The position numbers were made by a program, and so were the translations under genes. Shown here in pieces: positions 1-10,837 of a stretch of 64,000 nucleotides of DNA (the stretch's first letter is position 1; each line of letters starts with the position of its first letter). The notes under the pieces are model-generated. The model searched no databases, was not told where the DNA came from, and worked only from the letters and a program-made list of their open reading frames with translations. This stretch comes from Termitomyces sp. T153 (Eukaryota > Basidiomycota > Agaricomycetes > Agaricales > Lyophyllaceae), in assembly GCA_018296165.2 (NCBI GenBank), contig JACKQL020000008.1, positions 62,001-126,000 on the forward strand, read 5' to 3'.

Positions 1-1800
1 ACATTGTACACACAACTGGTGTGCACTACATCACTGGTGTTGCATGCAAGTGCTCTGGCCAAGATGTCTGGTTCAAGAATCTCATTCACTCCCAGCTGAT
101 TCCCAGCACTTTCAACTGGATGAGAACATATTTTACAACACCTGTTCTGGACAATTTTTGTCTGACTGATTTAGAGGGCAAAGCCTCTGCTTATCAGTAT
201 TGGCAGAAACTTGTGAGGATTACTTCATCAATTGCTTCTTCAGGTTAAGTAGATAACCTCTATCATGAATTACAATGACTTTTGCATTCATGGGCACTGG
301 TTGAAAAAATTGGAATGGGCAGGTTTTTGACATGATGACAAAAGAACCAATGGCACCAGAGCATGGTGAGCTTGCAATATTCTGTCCCACTTGCCCTCAA
401 CCAGGAGTGAATATTCTGTCAAACTGGGAAGAAGATCCAGTTCAGTGAAAGTTTAATCACTCATTGATGATGGATGGAAACTTCAAGGCAGATCATGTCC
501 ATCATCATAATCCTGCTCAGGATGTATGACATTCTGAAGGAGGTGGAATGATGCCCAGGAGGGATTAACTTGGTTAATATCTTAAGTTTGCAAAGGATAG
601 GCCAACAGTGAGTTTTTTCTTGGATTGCTAACATGTGCCATTATTGATTGACTATTAATGTTTGCATCCAAATTGCCCCCATCTGCCATCTGCTATTAAC
701 CTCCACTCCAGCTATTAACTTGATCCAAACACCCCATCTGATATTTGCCATCTGCCATCCACTATTAACCTCCACTCCAGCTGTCTGCTGGGTCCATTGC
801 CAGGGAGCTCCTTGTGAGAACACATTCAAGGCCATAGAAAAGGCACTTCTATTGAACAAATCATGTGACATTACTGGAGTTGTTGCAACAGCATGCACCT
901 GCCACAGCTGCTTTGCTTCCAACAGCATAACAAACTTAACCTATGGTAAAGGCCAAGTGTATACAGACTTTTTCATCACACATGTACTGAAGACAACCAA
1001 CATGGAATCTATTAAGTGTCTCTTGCTGGTATATTACATAGCATGCTAGTGGTGTGTCAAGTTTTTCAAACAATTAGCAGAGGCAGGGGAAGTTTTACCA
1101 GATAATCTACTGGTTGACTATGCAATTGGCCTCCTTCATATCCATGGCCACAAAGAAAATTGCTTTTTCCACTTTGCCCCATCATTTATTCCAGGAGTTT
1201 GCCACATTGCTGGAGAGATAATTGAAAGTCTTTGATCTACTCTCAATGAAGTTTCACAGATGGCACAAACTGCTACTCTTGCACATCAGGCAGAAATTCT
1301 TGATGATCATATATATGACTCCAACTGGAAGAAGTTACTCAATATGGTTCCTTCCCTATGCCAAAAATACTTGACAGCCATTGAGATGAGTGAGGCTGCT
1401 GTTCATTATTTTGCTGAATGGTCCACAGGAATCTCAACATGACTGATATCAAGCTGGGAGGCTGAGATCACCATTGCTGAAAATCTGAGGGACCAAGACA
1501 AAAGGGCAATGGACATTCTTAAGGCTCAGACCATAGGCCTTCAAGCCAGACATGGTGGTAATCTGGCATACACTAGATTAGAAGCTAGTGATAAGACCCA
1601 CTTGTCACTGAGCACCATCTTTGGCATTTCTGACTGGACAGCAGCTGATTAGTTTGACATGGCACAAGTCACAACACTCAGCATGTGGAGCCTAGCCACA
1701 AGATCTGGAATAGCATAGACTTTGCACAGGATTTTAGCAACCATGAGACTTATTGATTATGAGCCATATCACATGGAGTCTGAACTTTGAATCTAGAACA
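1..1800 (+). pseudogene. KDZ transposase, catalytic part (decayed)
   Basis: Remnant of a KDZ (Kyakuja-Dileera-Zisupton) DNA transposase, the enzyme that cuts and moves this transposon family. Recognised pieces on + are CPTCPQPGVNILSNWEED near 390-445, TGVVATACTCHSCF near 870-925, and EILDDHIYDSNWKKLL near 1290-1340 within an open stretch at 1260-1442, which continues from GEIIESL and STLNEV across one stop codon. These match the order of conserved blocks in agaricomycete KDZ transposases from memory of the family. The frame is broken by stops (for example TGA near 1235 and after 1440) and by a repeat-bearing insertion at about 640-790. The start lies outside or at the window edge. CpG is almost absent. 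It is a dead copy; family assignment is firm, exact exon structure is not. Confidence 0.8.
681..782. repeat. 33-bp direct repeat inside the KDZ remnant
   Basis: Two near-identical 33-base copies at 681-713 and 750-782 (both carry CTATTAACCTCCACTCCAGC) separated by 36 bases. They sit in a stretch that does not align with the surrounding KDZ blocks, so they are likely part of a small insertion or local duplication. Confidence 0.75.
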
Positions 1801-2660
1801 ACAAGGCTGGGACCTTTCTTAGCAACAATTGCTAGCAACTTTCTGGGAAACAATACAGCTTTCCCACCAAAAATGGATATATTGATAGTTGTGTGATTTC
1901 TTACTTATCATTTTTCTTGTCAAGCTTACAAACATACTTGAATGGCATTTACACTTCAGGTATTGACATCAAACTTGCTCTTTTCTTGTGATTGATCAGC
2001 TTTGCTTATTTTTTCACTTGGTTACAGATTGACACCTTGTATGCATCATAAGCACTTTGGCAGATGCCATCACTAGAGGTGACTATGATTTCTTTTCCCA
2101 TACTATACAAGCAGTATATATACTGCCTGTACATAGAGACTACATCATCAAATGAACAGAGTACATTGCCCTTCTCTCTCTAAGCTTACCAGCTTGAGAT
2201 TTCACTTTGCCCTCTTTCCCTCTCTCTCTTGCTTCTTAGCAACAATGACTTAGCAACAAGTCTTGCCAACCTTGATTTTGACTTTGTGTGGTGCCAATTG
2301 CAGGTGCTAGTGACTATGGCTAGTGACTAGTTTGTGTTCATTCTCTGTTTTAGTTTTTTTGTCATCACTCCCCTTTCTCTTTCCCACTCCCCTTTTGCCA
2401 CTTAGTTTGCTTTTTGTTAGCAACTGTTTTGTCTTCATTTGTTTTCCCTTCTCTCACTAGCAACCTTCTGTTACCATCTAGTGACTTAGGCTAGCAATAG
2501 TGACACTTTCCACTTCACATCTACTCTACACACAGTTTGCTCTCATTCTCTGGGATGGTTACTGACTCACCCTCTATATTAACTTCCTACTACCAGCTAT
2601 CCTATCTAGTGACTAGTGTTAGGTCCTCTCTTTAGGTTGCCTGCATGGCACTAGGCAGCA
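1801..2660. other. Non-coding interruption of the KDZ gene, possible solo LTR
   Basis: No recognisable coding. The KDZ protein blocks stop by about 1800 and resume with FWIQLALDIEEQQ at 2703-2741. In between is pyrimidine-rich DNA with a TATATATA stretch near 2115, many copies of AGTGACTAG-like words at 2230-2620, and CTCTCTCTC runs. A TATA-like motif and similar size to LTRs elsewhere suggest a solo LTR, but I could not define TG..CA ends with a target duplication, so this stays a guess. It could also be a fast-evolving intron region. Confidence 0.4.
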
Positions 2661-3785
2661 TAGGAGCACATCACTAGGGGCTGGATGCCAGATACTGATA
2701 CATTCTGGATCCAACTTGCACTTGACATTGAAGAACAGCAGTGAGTCAAACCCAGATAGTTTCACCACCATTAAGGACCAAGTGTTATATCAGGATTGCA
2801 TTACAAGACTATGTCCATTGGATGAGTTGGCAGGCATGGGAGGATGAGCAACAAAAGGTTGAAGCAGACCAAGAATTGTTAAGGGTTCAACTGAATGTCC
2901 TGGCTGCTTCCCAAGCCAAGCATGGTTATTCTTCCAATTCACAAAGAACTACACCACTTGAGGTGGATGCAATTCCCAGTGCATTTGATAAAGAAACATC
3001 AGAAGACAATGAAACATTGCTATATCCAGTGGTGACCCCACTGGCTGAACTGGATCTGCTATTGGAACTGGGTTCCACTGCACCAGAAGACTTTGAAATA
3101 TCCTTGCCATCAACAATTGCTGGTAATCACTCAGAACTGTCCAGTATTGAAAGGCAATTGTGTTTGCTTCAAATCAAAAGGCATATTCAAGCACTCTGAG
3201 AGCTCATTGCCAAAAAATCTTTCATATATTCTCATGTTGTCCAGGTTGCTCCAAGCAAAAGTGTTGAAACCCAAGCCAGGGTGTCAATTGACAAAATTCA
3301 GGCAGCCATTTCCATCAAAGCCAGGGCCTATGGAAAATGTCACAGTGCTCTTATGTAATTAGGCATAGATTCCACATTTGACAAAAAATATTGCGTTCTG
3401 CAGAAAGCAGATCTTGCAGCAAGCATGGCTATACATGATTCAAATATTGTTGGCCCACCTTCCTCTTCAATTTGCTGATATCAAATTCATGACCAATCTC
3501 ACCAGTCCATTGAGTGCATTACCTCTGTGCAAGAGCACAACAAAACAGATGGACAAAAGAATGTCAGCTTGTTACTAGTGAAATGGAATGGACTGTTTGC
3601 TATTTCCTTAAGCAGGCAGAAATCTGGTCCCAGAGGGGCATGTCAGCCAAGAAAAAAGGCCTCCAAGCCTATGCTGACAAAAAGGTGGCCATGTGGCATG
3701 AACTGAGTTCTTTGGCAACTCATAAGTTCAGAAGGGTATACAATGATTTTACACCTCCTCAAAGGGCAACAACACCTTTATAATG
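2661..3785 (+). pseudogene. KDZ transposase, C-terminal part (decayed)
   Basis: Continuation of the KDZ transposase. FWIQLALDIEEQQ (2703-2741) matches the conserved W..GL.IEE.Q block. After an open stretch at 2741-3199, the sequence LRELIAKKSFIYSHVVQVA (about 3195-3255) and the following SVETQARVSIDKI match the conserved C-terminal region of KDZ proteins. The block MEWTVCYFLKQAEIW (about 3582-3626) with AYADKKVAMWHEL (about 3670-3708) is the typical C-terminal end. Several stops and frame changes separate the blocks, so no full protein can be made. With the segment at 1-1800 this is one transposon on +, with its left end outside the window. Confidence 0.78.
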
Positions 3786-4020
3786 GAGAGTGCAATGGGA
3801 TGAACAAATGGCTGATATGCCATATATACCAGATTTGCCATGCACATCATATTTACCAAACCAGATTTGCTATGCACATGATATCTGCCATGCCAACTGG
3901 AACTGCCATTTCCATAGCAGATTTGCAACCTTACTACTTTGGGACAATGTCATGTGTAGTTTACATTGTTGATTATGCTGCTGTAAAAGACCTACTTTCC
4001 CAAACTACTAGCTCATAACT
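3786..4020. repeat. Repeat-rich tail next to the KDZ gene
   Basis: Variants of CAGATTTGCCATGCACAT recur near 3832, 3863 and 3918, just after the KDZ C-terminus. Subterminal repeats of this kind are common in cut-and-paste transposons, so this may be the right end of the element. No terminal inverted repeat could be confirmed because the left end is missing. Confidence 0.4.
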
Positions 4021-5499
4021 GTGCCAAATCCTTATAGCTTTTCACTCTTACATAGTCTCTACTGCTGCTCTGCAAACCCAAGCCTCAGTTGACTAATGGT
4101 CACTGGGTCTCCAAAAACTGATATATTATGTTGAATCATGGGTGCACACAGCACTTGCCATTTATGGTAACCTTGAGGAACACAAGGATTGTAGGTGGAT
4201 GATACAACACCTGGATAAAGAATTGGTAAGGTGTCTTGGATTGCAATGCAGTTCATCTGATATCTGGGCCAGAACTGTATTCTTCTATATCTGGGTATAG
4301 CAGCATTAAACAACATTAAATACAATGTTCCAGACCTCATCATGTGTCTGAGCCATTGGTACCCTCTTGCAGACAGAGATGACATCCCTCAAGAAGTCTA
4401 GGAGTCCTTTAGGGCATGGACAGTTCCCACCCATCCAGGTCAAATTGTACATTGGTATGGCTGTGATTGGTGGAACTATATAAGTATCAAGACCAAGCAC
4501 CTAAATGATGAGACTGCCAAGGGTTGTCTCCTCATCCATCAAAACACAACTTGCAATGAAGAATTGTCAAGCCAAAGCAGTGTCCACCAGAAAGCCCTCT
4601 TGGCTCTAAACAAGTTCTGATCAGCAGCTGGACTAAAGTTCCTGTTGATGGCAAATGACCTAATCTGCCAATTTTCAAGTCTGTCCATTGGACCCAGCTC
4701 TGCTCACCTCTCCAGTGCCAATTCTATTGTGCCATCACACTTAGGAGAACTCACTGGTATTGACTCAATTACCAATTTCCTGAGTAGCAATGGTGCAATA
4801 CCATCTGACTATGCCTCTCCAACCTCTGTGCCTGACACTCAATTACCTGCATGGCCTCCATCAATGCTTGACAAGACTATTGATCCTCCCAATTCATGCC
4901 ATCCATTCCACCACCTCTTTCTTAAAAGTAGGAAGAATCCTGGGCTCATCTATCACCCTACAAAGAAATCATCCACTATTCAAGCACAAGCAGTCTCGAT
5001 CACTTTCTCATCCTGTTTCCCTTGTTTGGCAGAGCTTCTTCTCACTGGCACAAAGTAATGAGGAACAGATGGATGTTGAGAATCAGGAGGTGATATCTGA
5101 CAATGGCAATGTACTGAGGGATGATAGTCTTCCTCCCCTTTTCATTTGCATCATTTACCTGGCAGACCTAATTGTTTCTGACAGAACAAGCTTTCTAGCA
5201 AGCAAGAGATAATGGTGGATGTAGGCCTGTTGGCCCTTTCACCCCAGCCAACTTTGCTAACATTTCTGATGTTCTCTCAAAAACTTCAACTTCATCAAGC
5301 ACAACATCAAGTGTTGTGAGAACTCTTCCAAAGGATCCATATACACCACTTGACTTTGAGTATATAAGCAACACTGGTTTCTTCTTGGATTTGGAATCAG
5401 AACTTGGAGGATGGAGCCCATTGATGTAGACAGAATCCCTGTAAATATGAACAGAAAAAATGCAAAAAAGGTGCTGCAGCCACACTGCTGATAGGAGAA
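4021..5499. other. Unidentified decayed sequence
   Basis: CpG-poor DNA with short coding-like stretches: on + about 4110-4600 (broken) and 4645-5058 (137 residues, Ser/Pro rich, no known motif). I do not recognise a family. The longest open stretches on - at 5195-5689 overlap the others and look incidental. Most likely the decayed body of an older transposon. Confidence 0.4.
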
Positions 5500-5670
5500 A
5501 TGAGAGTAGACTGTGGCACCAGGGAAAATGGGTGCCCCACATTCCCAACCCCTGCCAGAAAGCCTCTGGCAGTGGATAGGTATACACTGGACCACTGGCA
5601 GCCACTGCTGGAAGGCTTCTGGCAGTGGAAAGAGGTATACACCAGACCACCAGGGAAAAGTGTTGCACCC
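5500..5670. repeat. Imperfect tandem duplication
   Basis: Two related units of about 60 bases: GCCTCTGGCAGTGGATAGG then a near copy GGCTTCTGGCAGTGGAAAG, each followed by GTATACAC and a GACCACC/GACCACT block (about 5560-5605 and 5618-5660). No coding function recognised. Confidence 0.55.
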
Positions 5671-5769
5671 ACAGGAATCTCCAAAACAATTGAAGCTACA
5701 AAAGATTTAAAGCCATCAGATGTTATGTGGAATAGCTGAAATCAAATAGAAAAAATCAATCATTACAAA

Positions 5770-5870
5770 TTGCTAGGTCAAGGGAAGGAGTCAAACCCTA
5801 GGCCTGACAATTGGAGTGTGGCTTAACCAACAATCCAAACCACTGATCCATGGTGGCTTACAATAGTATG
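5770..5870 (-). repeat. tRNA-like unit 1 (SINE-like)
   Basis: On the minus strand an A-box-like word CATGGATCAGTGG (5853-5840) is followed about 40 bases later by a B-box-like word GGGTTTGACTCC (5798-5787). These resemble the internal RNA polymerase III promoter of tRNA genes. No cloverleaf with an anticodon stem could be drawn by eye, so it is a tRNA-derived repeat and not a tRNA gene. It belongs to a set of four similarly spaced units. Confidence 0.5.
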
Positions 5871-5944
5871 TCATTATAGGCATTTGCTGGAACAAACAAT
5901 TGTCAATTGAAATGATGACTAAAAAGCCTTTTGTTAACTATGGA

Positions 5945-6035
5945 ATGTCATACAAGGAATTCAAACCCTCAACCAGACAGGTGGCTGAACTGGAATGATG
6001 ATCAATCCAGACCACTGAAGCATAGTGCTTGGGAA
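5945..6035 (-). repeat. tRNA-like unit 2 (SINE-like)
   Basis: Minus strand A-box-like TATGCTTCAGTGGT (6024-6011) and B-box-like GGGTTTGAATTCC (5968-5956). The segment after the B box runs TTGTATGACATTCC, paralleling the GACA that follows the other units. Confidence 0.5.
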
Positions 6036-6109
6036 AGATAAGCCAGCTACAAGCATATGTTGTAGCAAACAGTGGACAATTAAAAATAAATTCATAGACA
6101 ACAAATGTC

Positions 6110-6235
6110 AAGCAAGGGATTCAAACCCTCAACCTGAGCATATACCAAGCAAATTAAGAGCATCTGTAGGGCACTGCAGCAATCAAGCATTTGGCAGGTA
6201 GCCAGCCTGAATACCCAAACCATGAGAGTATTTTA
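6110..6235 (-). repeat. tRNA-like unit 3 (SINE-like)
   Basis: Minus strand B-box-like GGGTTTGAATCCC (6128-6116) preserved; the A-box region around 6224-6212 reads TCATGGTTTGGGT and is degenerate. The T-stem is intact as GGG/CCC. It is the most altered A box of the four. Confidence 0.45.
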
Positions 6236-6314
6236 CATCAGAGTGTGCCTAAACATTGGTTAGAGCACAGGAGAAAAAGTGCAATAAATAAAATGAAAGA
6301 CCAAATCAGTAGGC

Positions 6315-6405
6315 AATTGTCAGATCAGGGATTTGAACCCTCATCCTGACAAAGAGAAGCATAACCTTATGGCACTTTGAACCACTAAGCCATGATACTG
6401 TCCTA
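6315..6405 (-). repeat. tRNA-like unit 4, best preserved
   Basis: Minus strand A box TGGCTTAGTGG (6392-6382) fits the consensus TRGYNNARNGG, and B box GGTTCAAATCC lies inside GGGTTCAAATCCC (6340-6328), forming a 7-base T loop closed by AGGG/CCCT. Spacing between boxes (about 42 bases) would fit a tRNA with a long variable arm. Possible acceptor strands pair only partly, so it is likely a tRNA-derived SINE head. Confidence 0.55.
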
Positions 6406-6680
6406 AGAATGATATTTTCACCAATCATCTGCCAAGTGCCCAAATCATTGGCATGGTCATTTCCACTGGGCTTGCAACAGATGAACAGTTCTGTGACAGC
6501 TTCTTGCCCCTACAAAAATGCTTCTGTGATGGCTTCCCATGCCTAACACTTTGACAGATTTCAACAAATATCTATACAGACAAACCAAGAGCTTTTGAAC
6601 AGAAATGCTTTTGTAACAGATATGCTTTTGTGATGGGATGTGGTGACAGACAAAAAAATCAATAATGGAGTGGCCTAAAG

Positions 6681-6845
6681 AGTTATATGAAAGCACACAC
6701 TGGCTAACAGAACCATTTGTTGCAATGGATGTCATATAGCAATAGAAAGCAGAGAAAACAGAAAAGTTATATAATGGCACACACCAGCTAATGAAACTGC
6801 TTTTTGCAACAGATGTCATAGCAACAGAAAGTGGACAGTGGATGT
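6681..6845. repeat. 84-bp tandem duplication
   Basis: Two copies starting at 6681 and 6765 with AGTTATAT, then AGCACACACTGGCTAAC or GGCACACACCAGCTAAT, then GCAATGGATGTCATA or GCAACAGATGTCATA, then GCAATAGAAAG or GCAACAGAAAG. Differences are largely transitions. No coding content. The flanking 6440-6680 has further short TGCTTTTGTGATGG/TGCTTCTGTGATGG echoes. Confidence 0.65.
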
Positions 6846-7049
6846 CCACTGATACCATTGACAACAATACAATGTATGACTTCCACAAACCAAGAGGGCA
6901 GTTAAAGATGTCTGCTCAGAGTGTTTATGATGACACATTGTAACATTGCAATGGCACTGTTGTAGATGTAACCAAAACATGTTCTGCTACAATGTCTGAC
7001 ACATGCACTTGTAGTGCCCTATCCTGTCTTACCATACCTAGCCCCTAGT

Positions 7050-7217
7050 ACTCCACAGACTTTCCCAGGCTTACTTGGACTGCTATCCTAGTTTGCCCTC
7101 ATGAGTATCTAACATCTGAAACTCACTGGAACACAGGGTATATGTGCAGGACATTGTGTCTGCCTAGTAAGGACTCACCCAATAGATCTGTGCCTCTGTG
7201 GTCAGTGGAACCTGACA
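7050..7217 (+). repeat. Fragment of a gypsy LTR (U5 end)
   Basis: Matches, in + orientation, the U5 end of the gypsy LTR family seen at 48522-49666: it includes GTCTGCCTAGTAAGGACTC and ends ...CCTGACA at 7217. Immediately after comes TAATATCATGACTC, the primer-binding site of this family with one mismatch, so the piece is a 5' LTR end. The matching coding region is missing; after about 7260 the sequence belongs to another copy on the opposite strand. Confidence 0.65.
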
Positions 7218-7259
7218 TAATATCATGACTCTTCCTTACCATGTTTTCAAGGTTAGCTA

Positions 7260-8503
7260 GTCCTAGGAGTGGTCTCAAACATTCTTGGAGTTAGCTGGTC
7301 CCAGGGCCCAGAGAGTGAGGGCTTTGTCAATATAACCTACCATGTGCTTAGAGCAGACAATGGGCTCTTCTAAGAGTTGGGGGTCTTTGGGCAGTCTTGG
7401 CCTGTCAGGGCAACTGGAGGTTCTAGAGCAGTTGGAAGCTCTTCCATGGGTTGAGCCCAGATGTGGAAGGTGCTGGCACCCAAGGCTGAGTTGGACCAGA
7501 AGTGGGCTGAGGAGATCTACCATGCAGGCAGTGGGCTGGTCAAACAGGCTCCCCATGGGGTTGAGTCTGTGGAGAAGGATCAACATGGCCCTCAAGTTGT
7601 TCTAGGACCAGGTTTTGGGTGGAAAGTTTGGGTCATAGTCATTGGATCCCTTTGTACATAAAAGGATGCTGCCATGTCAGCTAGGTCCTCAAAGCATCCA
7701 AGCAAGAGGAAGACATTGATTTCTGCTACCAGCTCCCACAGCTCATTTCTCAGAGAAGCATCATTCTGGAGAAGCTCAAGCATATGCATCAGGTGCTTCC
7801 ATGCTTGTATAGCTTATAGAATATCAGGATGCAATCAGCCCATACTTCAGTGGTAGCTTTGGAGGTCAGTTGCTCCAGGTTCTTCAGGAGATTCTGGGTC
7901 TGTTGGGCAAACTCAACTTGTGAGAGCTGGAGCTTCCACAGGACCTTGTTGCAATGCTGAGTGTAGGCTGCAAGTTGCTCCTATTGCCAGAGCAAAGGAT
8001 CCCTGCCTACTCCAGATGCACTTCCTTGTCTGTGGTTTGTGAGGGAGTTGGGGGCAACTGGAGCCATCCTAAATCCTCAGCAGGGGGGCTGTGAGTCTAT
8101 GGATGCAAATGGAGGTTGGAGGCACTCTAGTGGCATCCTAACATGAACTAGAGATGCTGCAATTGGGCCAAGTACTCACATACAATAGGGCATTCCAAGA
8201 GGCTGTGGGTTGCCCTCCCATATAGGTCTGCTGGTTGGGGCCTTGTATATAGAGAGGGGCCATCAGACTGATGGATGGTCCTAGCCAAAACCTGTGTTGT
8301 TCCATTGGCCAGTAGTCACTTGGAGTGGCAGTTGCAAAGTTATTGGGGTGCAGGGGGTGTTGAGGGTTAGAGCTTATGGGGGGTGGGGTAGTTGTAGTTT
8401 AGGGGAAGGGGGCAGCCATACAGATTGACAGGTATTGCAGTTGTCAGCTAATAGTTTTGTGTGTACATGTAATTAGACATTGAGTGTTTGAATGAGCAAG
8501 GGG
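7260..8503 (-). pseudogene. Gypsy element D, gag region (decayed)
   Basis: Internal sequence immediately downstream, on the minus strand, of the LTR that ends at 8517. A protein stretch around 7595-7500 (LNPMGSLFDQ) resembles LNSMGGLFDQ in gypsy A at about 49705-49676, supporting gag identity. The rest is proline- and glutamine-rich and full of stops, and I see no zinc knuckle or pol motif. It is a 5' fragment of a gypsy element. Confidence 0.5.
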
Positions 8504-8515
8504 AGTCTTGATATT
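8504..8515 (-). promoter_or_regulatory. Primer-binding site of gypsy D
   Basis: Minus strand AATATCAAGACT lies one base past the LTR end (8517). It is the exact complement of AGTCTTGATATT, the predicted first 12 bases of the element transcript (9859-9848). This arrangement is that of Tf1-type self-priming retroelements. Confidence 0.6.
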
Positions 8516-9059
8516 ATGTTAGGTCCAGCTGATCTGGTGGGCTCTTTCACTGTAGAGCAAGGAACCCACTAGTCAGAGAACTGCAATGACTAAGAGAACT
8601 TATGGAGCACCAGAGTTAGACAGGGGTCAAACAGACAATATGATACTTGGTTAGAGTAATACTAATAGTTCTGGAGCTTTCTTGAAGACTTAGAAAATCC
8701 ACTCCAATTCCACACTGATGTTTTGAGAAATGTTTGAGGTTGAGGTTGTTTACTTCCAAAATATTACTATTCTGAATGTAGAAGTTTCAACAAACTCCAG
8801 CCTAGGTGATTCACCTGAGAACTACCAAGCCTTTGCCTATCAATTGCCTGTCTATTTGCTACTCTACTTGGGCTATTTATACCTCTTTCTACAGTGCACA
8901 GACCACTTCCTACACCTGACTTTTGGTTTCAGACTTTCCAGCACCTCTATCATAACAGTTATTCCAATTCCCACTTTTAGATGCTTGTTTCAGTGCCACA
9001 GGCTAGTTTCTTGTGCTATCATTCCTCTTTTCTATGCTTAGCTTCTGTTTTCCCCATTT

Positions 9060-9190
9060 ATCTCTTCCTCCTTTGTATTTCTTCCATTCATAGTTTCCCC
9101 TCCATTTATATTCTTCCATTTATCTTCCCTTTGTATTCTTCCATTCATCTTCCCTTTGTATTCTTCCATTCATCTTCCCTTCATCTCCTT
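9060..9190. repeat. Pyrimidine-rich 25-bp tandem repeats
   Basis: Repeats of TTGTATTCTTCCATTCATCT with period 25 (clear at 9131 and 9156, more degenerate to the left). They lie in the U5 part of the gypsy D LTR. Confidence 0.7.
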
Positions 9191-9722
9191 TCAGTCAACA
9201 TCCCAATCTGGTTATCCTTAGATCAGATCTTATTTTGATCTAGATCTTGCCAGAATTGATGCCACTCTGGTGCTTTTGCCAGTCACATGCTTCCATCTCC
9301 ATTACAGTGATTGGGCTATTATTGAGTGTATAGCCTAGTATAGTCCTTGTCCTATCCTGTTCTGTATTTCTTCTGGTCTATTTCAAGGAGATAGTGTTGT
9401 GGGAACTTGTTTTACTAGGAGGCTTACAGTTTTCAGCCTAAATAGATGTTTATTTTGACTTCTGGTGTTTTATTATGTTCTCAATGGTGTGGCAACATTG
9501 TATCAACAATCTGGAAGTTCAGAGGTAGTGGGAATGGGAATTCTGGAGTTGAATGGAGGTTGAACCAATGTTCCAGGCATTTGGGCTAGCAATGATGCTA
9601 AGTCTGTAGATGGAAGGGATCAGAGGACCTAGGAGTTAAGCCAGAGTTTTGTTGGAATTAGTGTAAATGATCAGATTATGATTTGAAAAAGTAGACATAG
9701 TAAAAATAAGTGACAGGAAACA

Positions 9723-9830
9723 GATAAGTGCTAGGAAACAGATAAGTGCTGGGACAAAGATAAGTGCTGGGACAAGGATAAATGCTAGAAAAAAGATAAG
9801 TGCTGGGAAACAGATAAGTGCCAGGAAACT
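9723..9830. repeat. Six 18-bp tandem repeats
   Basis: Units of GATAAGTGCTGGGAAACA start at 9723, 9741, 9759, 9777, 9795 and 9813 with small changes. They are in the transcribed R/U5 portion of the gypsy D LTR, about 30 bases downstream of the predicted start on minus. Related LTRs have only purine-rich unstructured DNA here. Confidence 0.8.
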
Positions 9831-9847
9831 ATATGCAAGCTGAGGGC

Positions 9848-9890
9848 AATATCAAGACTACTATACTGGCTATTGTAAGATGTATTTATA
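9848..9890 (-). promoter_or_regulatory. LTR promoter of gypsy D
   Basis: TATAAATA at 9890-9883 with the conserved initiator-like AGTCTTGATATT at 9859-9848, a 31-base spacing that fits RNA polymerase II start selection. The same pair is found in the other LTRs of the group. Confidence 0.55.
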
Positions 9891-10243
9891 GGATGTTATT
9901 TAGGTCTCAGAGTGGTCTAGGGTGTGGGGTGGGAGTACAGGAGAGATCTCTAGGTCTACAGTGTGCTCCAAGATTGGTAGTGGAGCAGCATTGCTGAAAC
10001 AAGGTTTGGCAGCACTACACAGGGTCTTTGCAAGTGCAGAACAGGTGTGGGCCAACAGAGTAAGTTTGGGGTTTCCACCCTAATGGGGAAAGTTGTTGAT
10101 GTGGATTTGATGGGCTGATGGCAGGGCCAATGGTGGTTTTGATAGCAGGGTGGGTTGAGTTGTTTGGGCTAGTCCTTTGGGGAATGTAGCCAGAAGTTGA
10201 GTGGAGAGGAGCAGGGGCCATAAAGGGTTGTGACAAGATCATG

Positions 10244-10835
10244 AATGCAGAGCAGTACTGTAAAATCTAGCTTTGAGAAGTTGAAGATGGAGGACTGTGC
10301 CTGCTACTTTCAACAGGACAATGACCCCAAACCACAACTCCAACAGAGCTAATGAGTAGTTTGAAGACAACAATGTTGATATCCTCTGGTGGCCAGCCCA
10401 ATCCCCTGATCTTAACCCTGGTGAACACCCCTATAAGTACCTCAAGCAGCTTAGGCAATATGAAACACCTCATAGTGTGCATGATTGTGGGAGAGGGTTG
10501 CAAAGGAGTGGGATGAAATACCACCAGAGGTATGCCAAAGACTGATAGAAAGCATGCATAGAAGGATTCAAGCAGTTATCAAGGCAAATGGAGGTCATAC
10601 AAATTACTAAATACCAAATTCAAGATGCTCAAAAACTGTCCCAATGAGTGAATATTTTAAAATGGTCATTACTCCATCAGTTTTGATTATTAAATTACAT
10701 AAGCCTAAATAACTTGTAGCTACAATGCCATAGTATTTTACATGATTTAACCAGAATATCAGGTAATTCCAATCCTTCATGCCAATGTCATCTTTCAAGA
10801 AGTATAAAACATTGAGACAGTTTTTTGAGCAACTG
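10244..10835 (+). pseudogene. Tc1/mariner fragment, 5'-truncated
   Basis: Related to the complete Tc1 copy at 18720-20321 but on +. Homology starts with CATGAATGCAGAGCAGTACT at 10244, has a small deletion at about 10270, and covers the end of the DDE transposase (QQDNDP, then LVASP region broken by frameshifts). It ends in a terminal inverted repeat at about 10619-10835 followed by TA. The first half of the transposase and the left inverted repeat are missing. Dead copy. Confidence 0.75.
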
Positions 10836-10837
10836 TA

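Larger units (their letters stand above)
8517..10243 (-). repeat. LTR of gypsy D (5' LTR, right end unclear)
   Basis: Read on minus, this LTR ends at 8517 (..CTAACA) next to the primer-binding site. It contains a TATAAATA box (9890-9883) and, 31 bases downstream, AGTCTTGATATT (9859-9848). The U3 part beyond 9890 runs at least to 10015 and is probably cut by the Tc1 fragment at 10244. The LTR is unusually long because of two internal tandem repeats (9060-9190 and 9723-9830). No target duplication found. Confidence 0.55.

Noticed and set aside
5770..6405. Functional tRNA genes
   Set aside because: A and B boxes are present but no complete acceptor and anticodon stems with a 7-base loop could be drawn.
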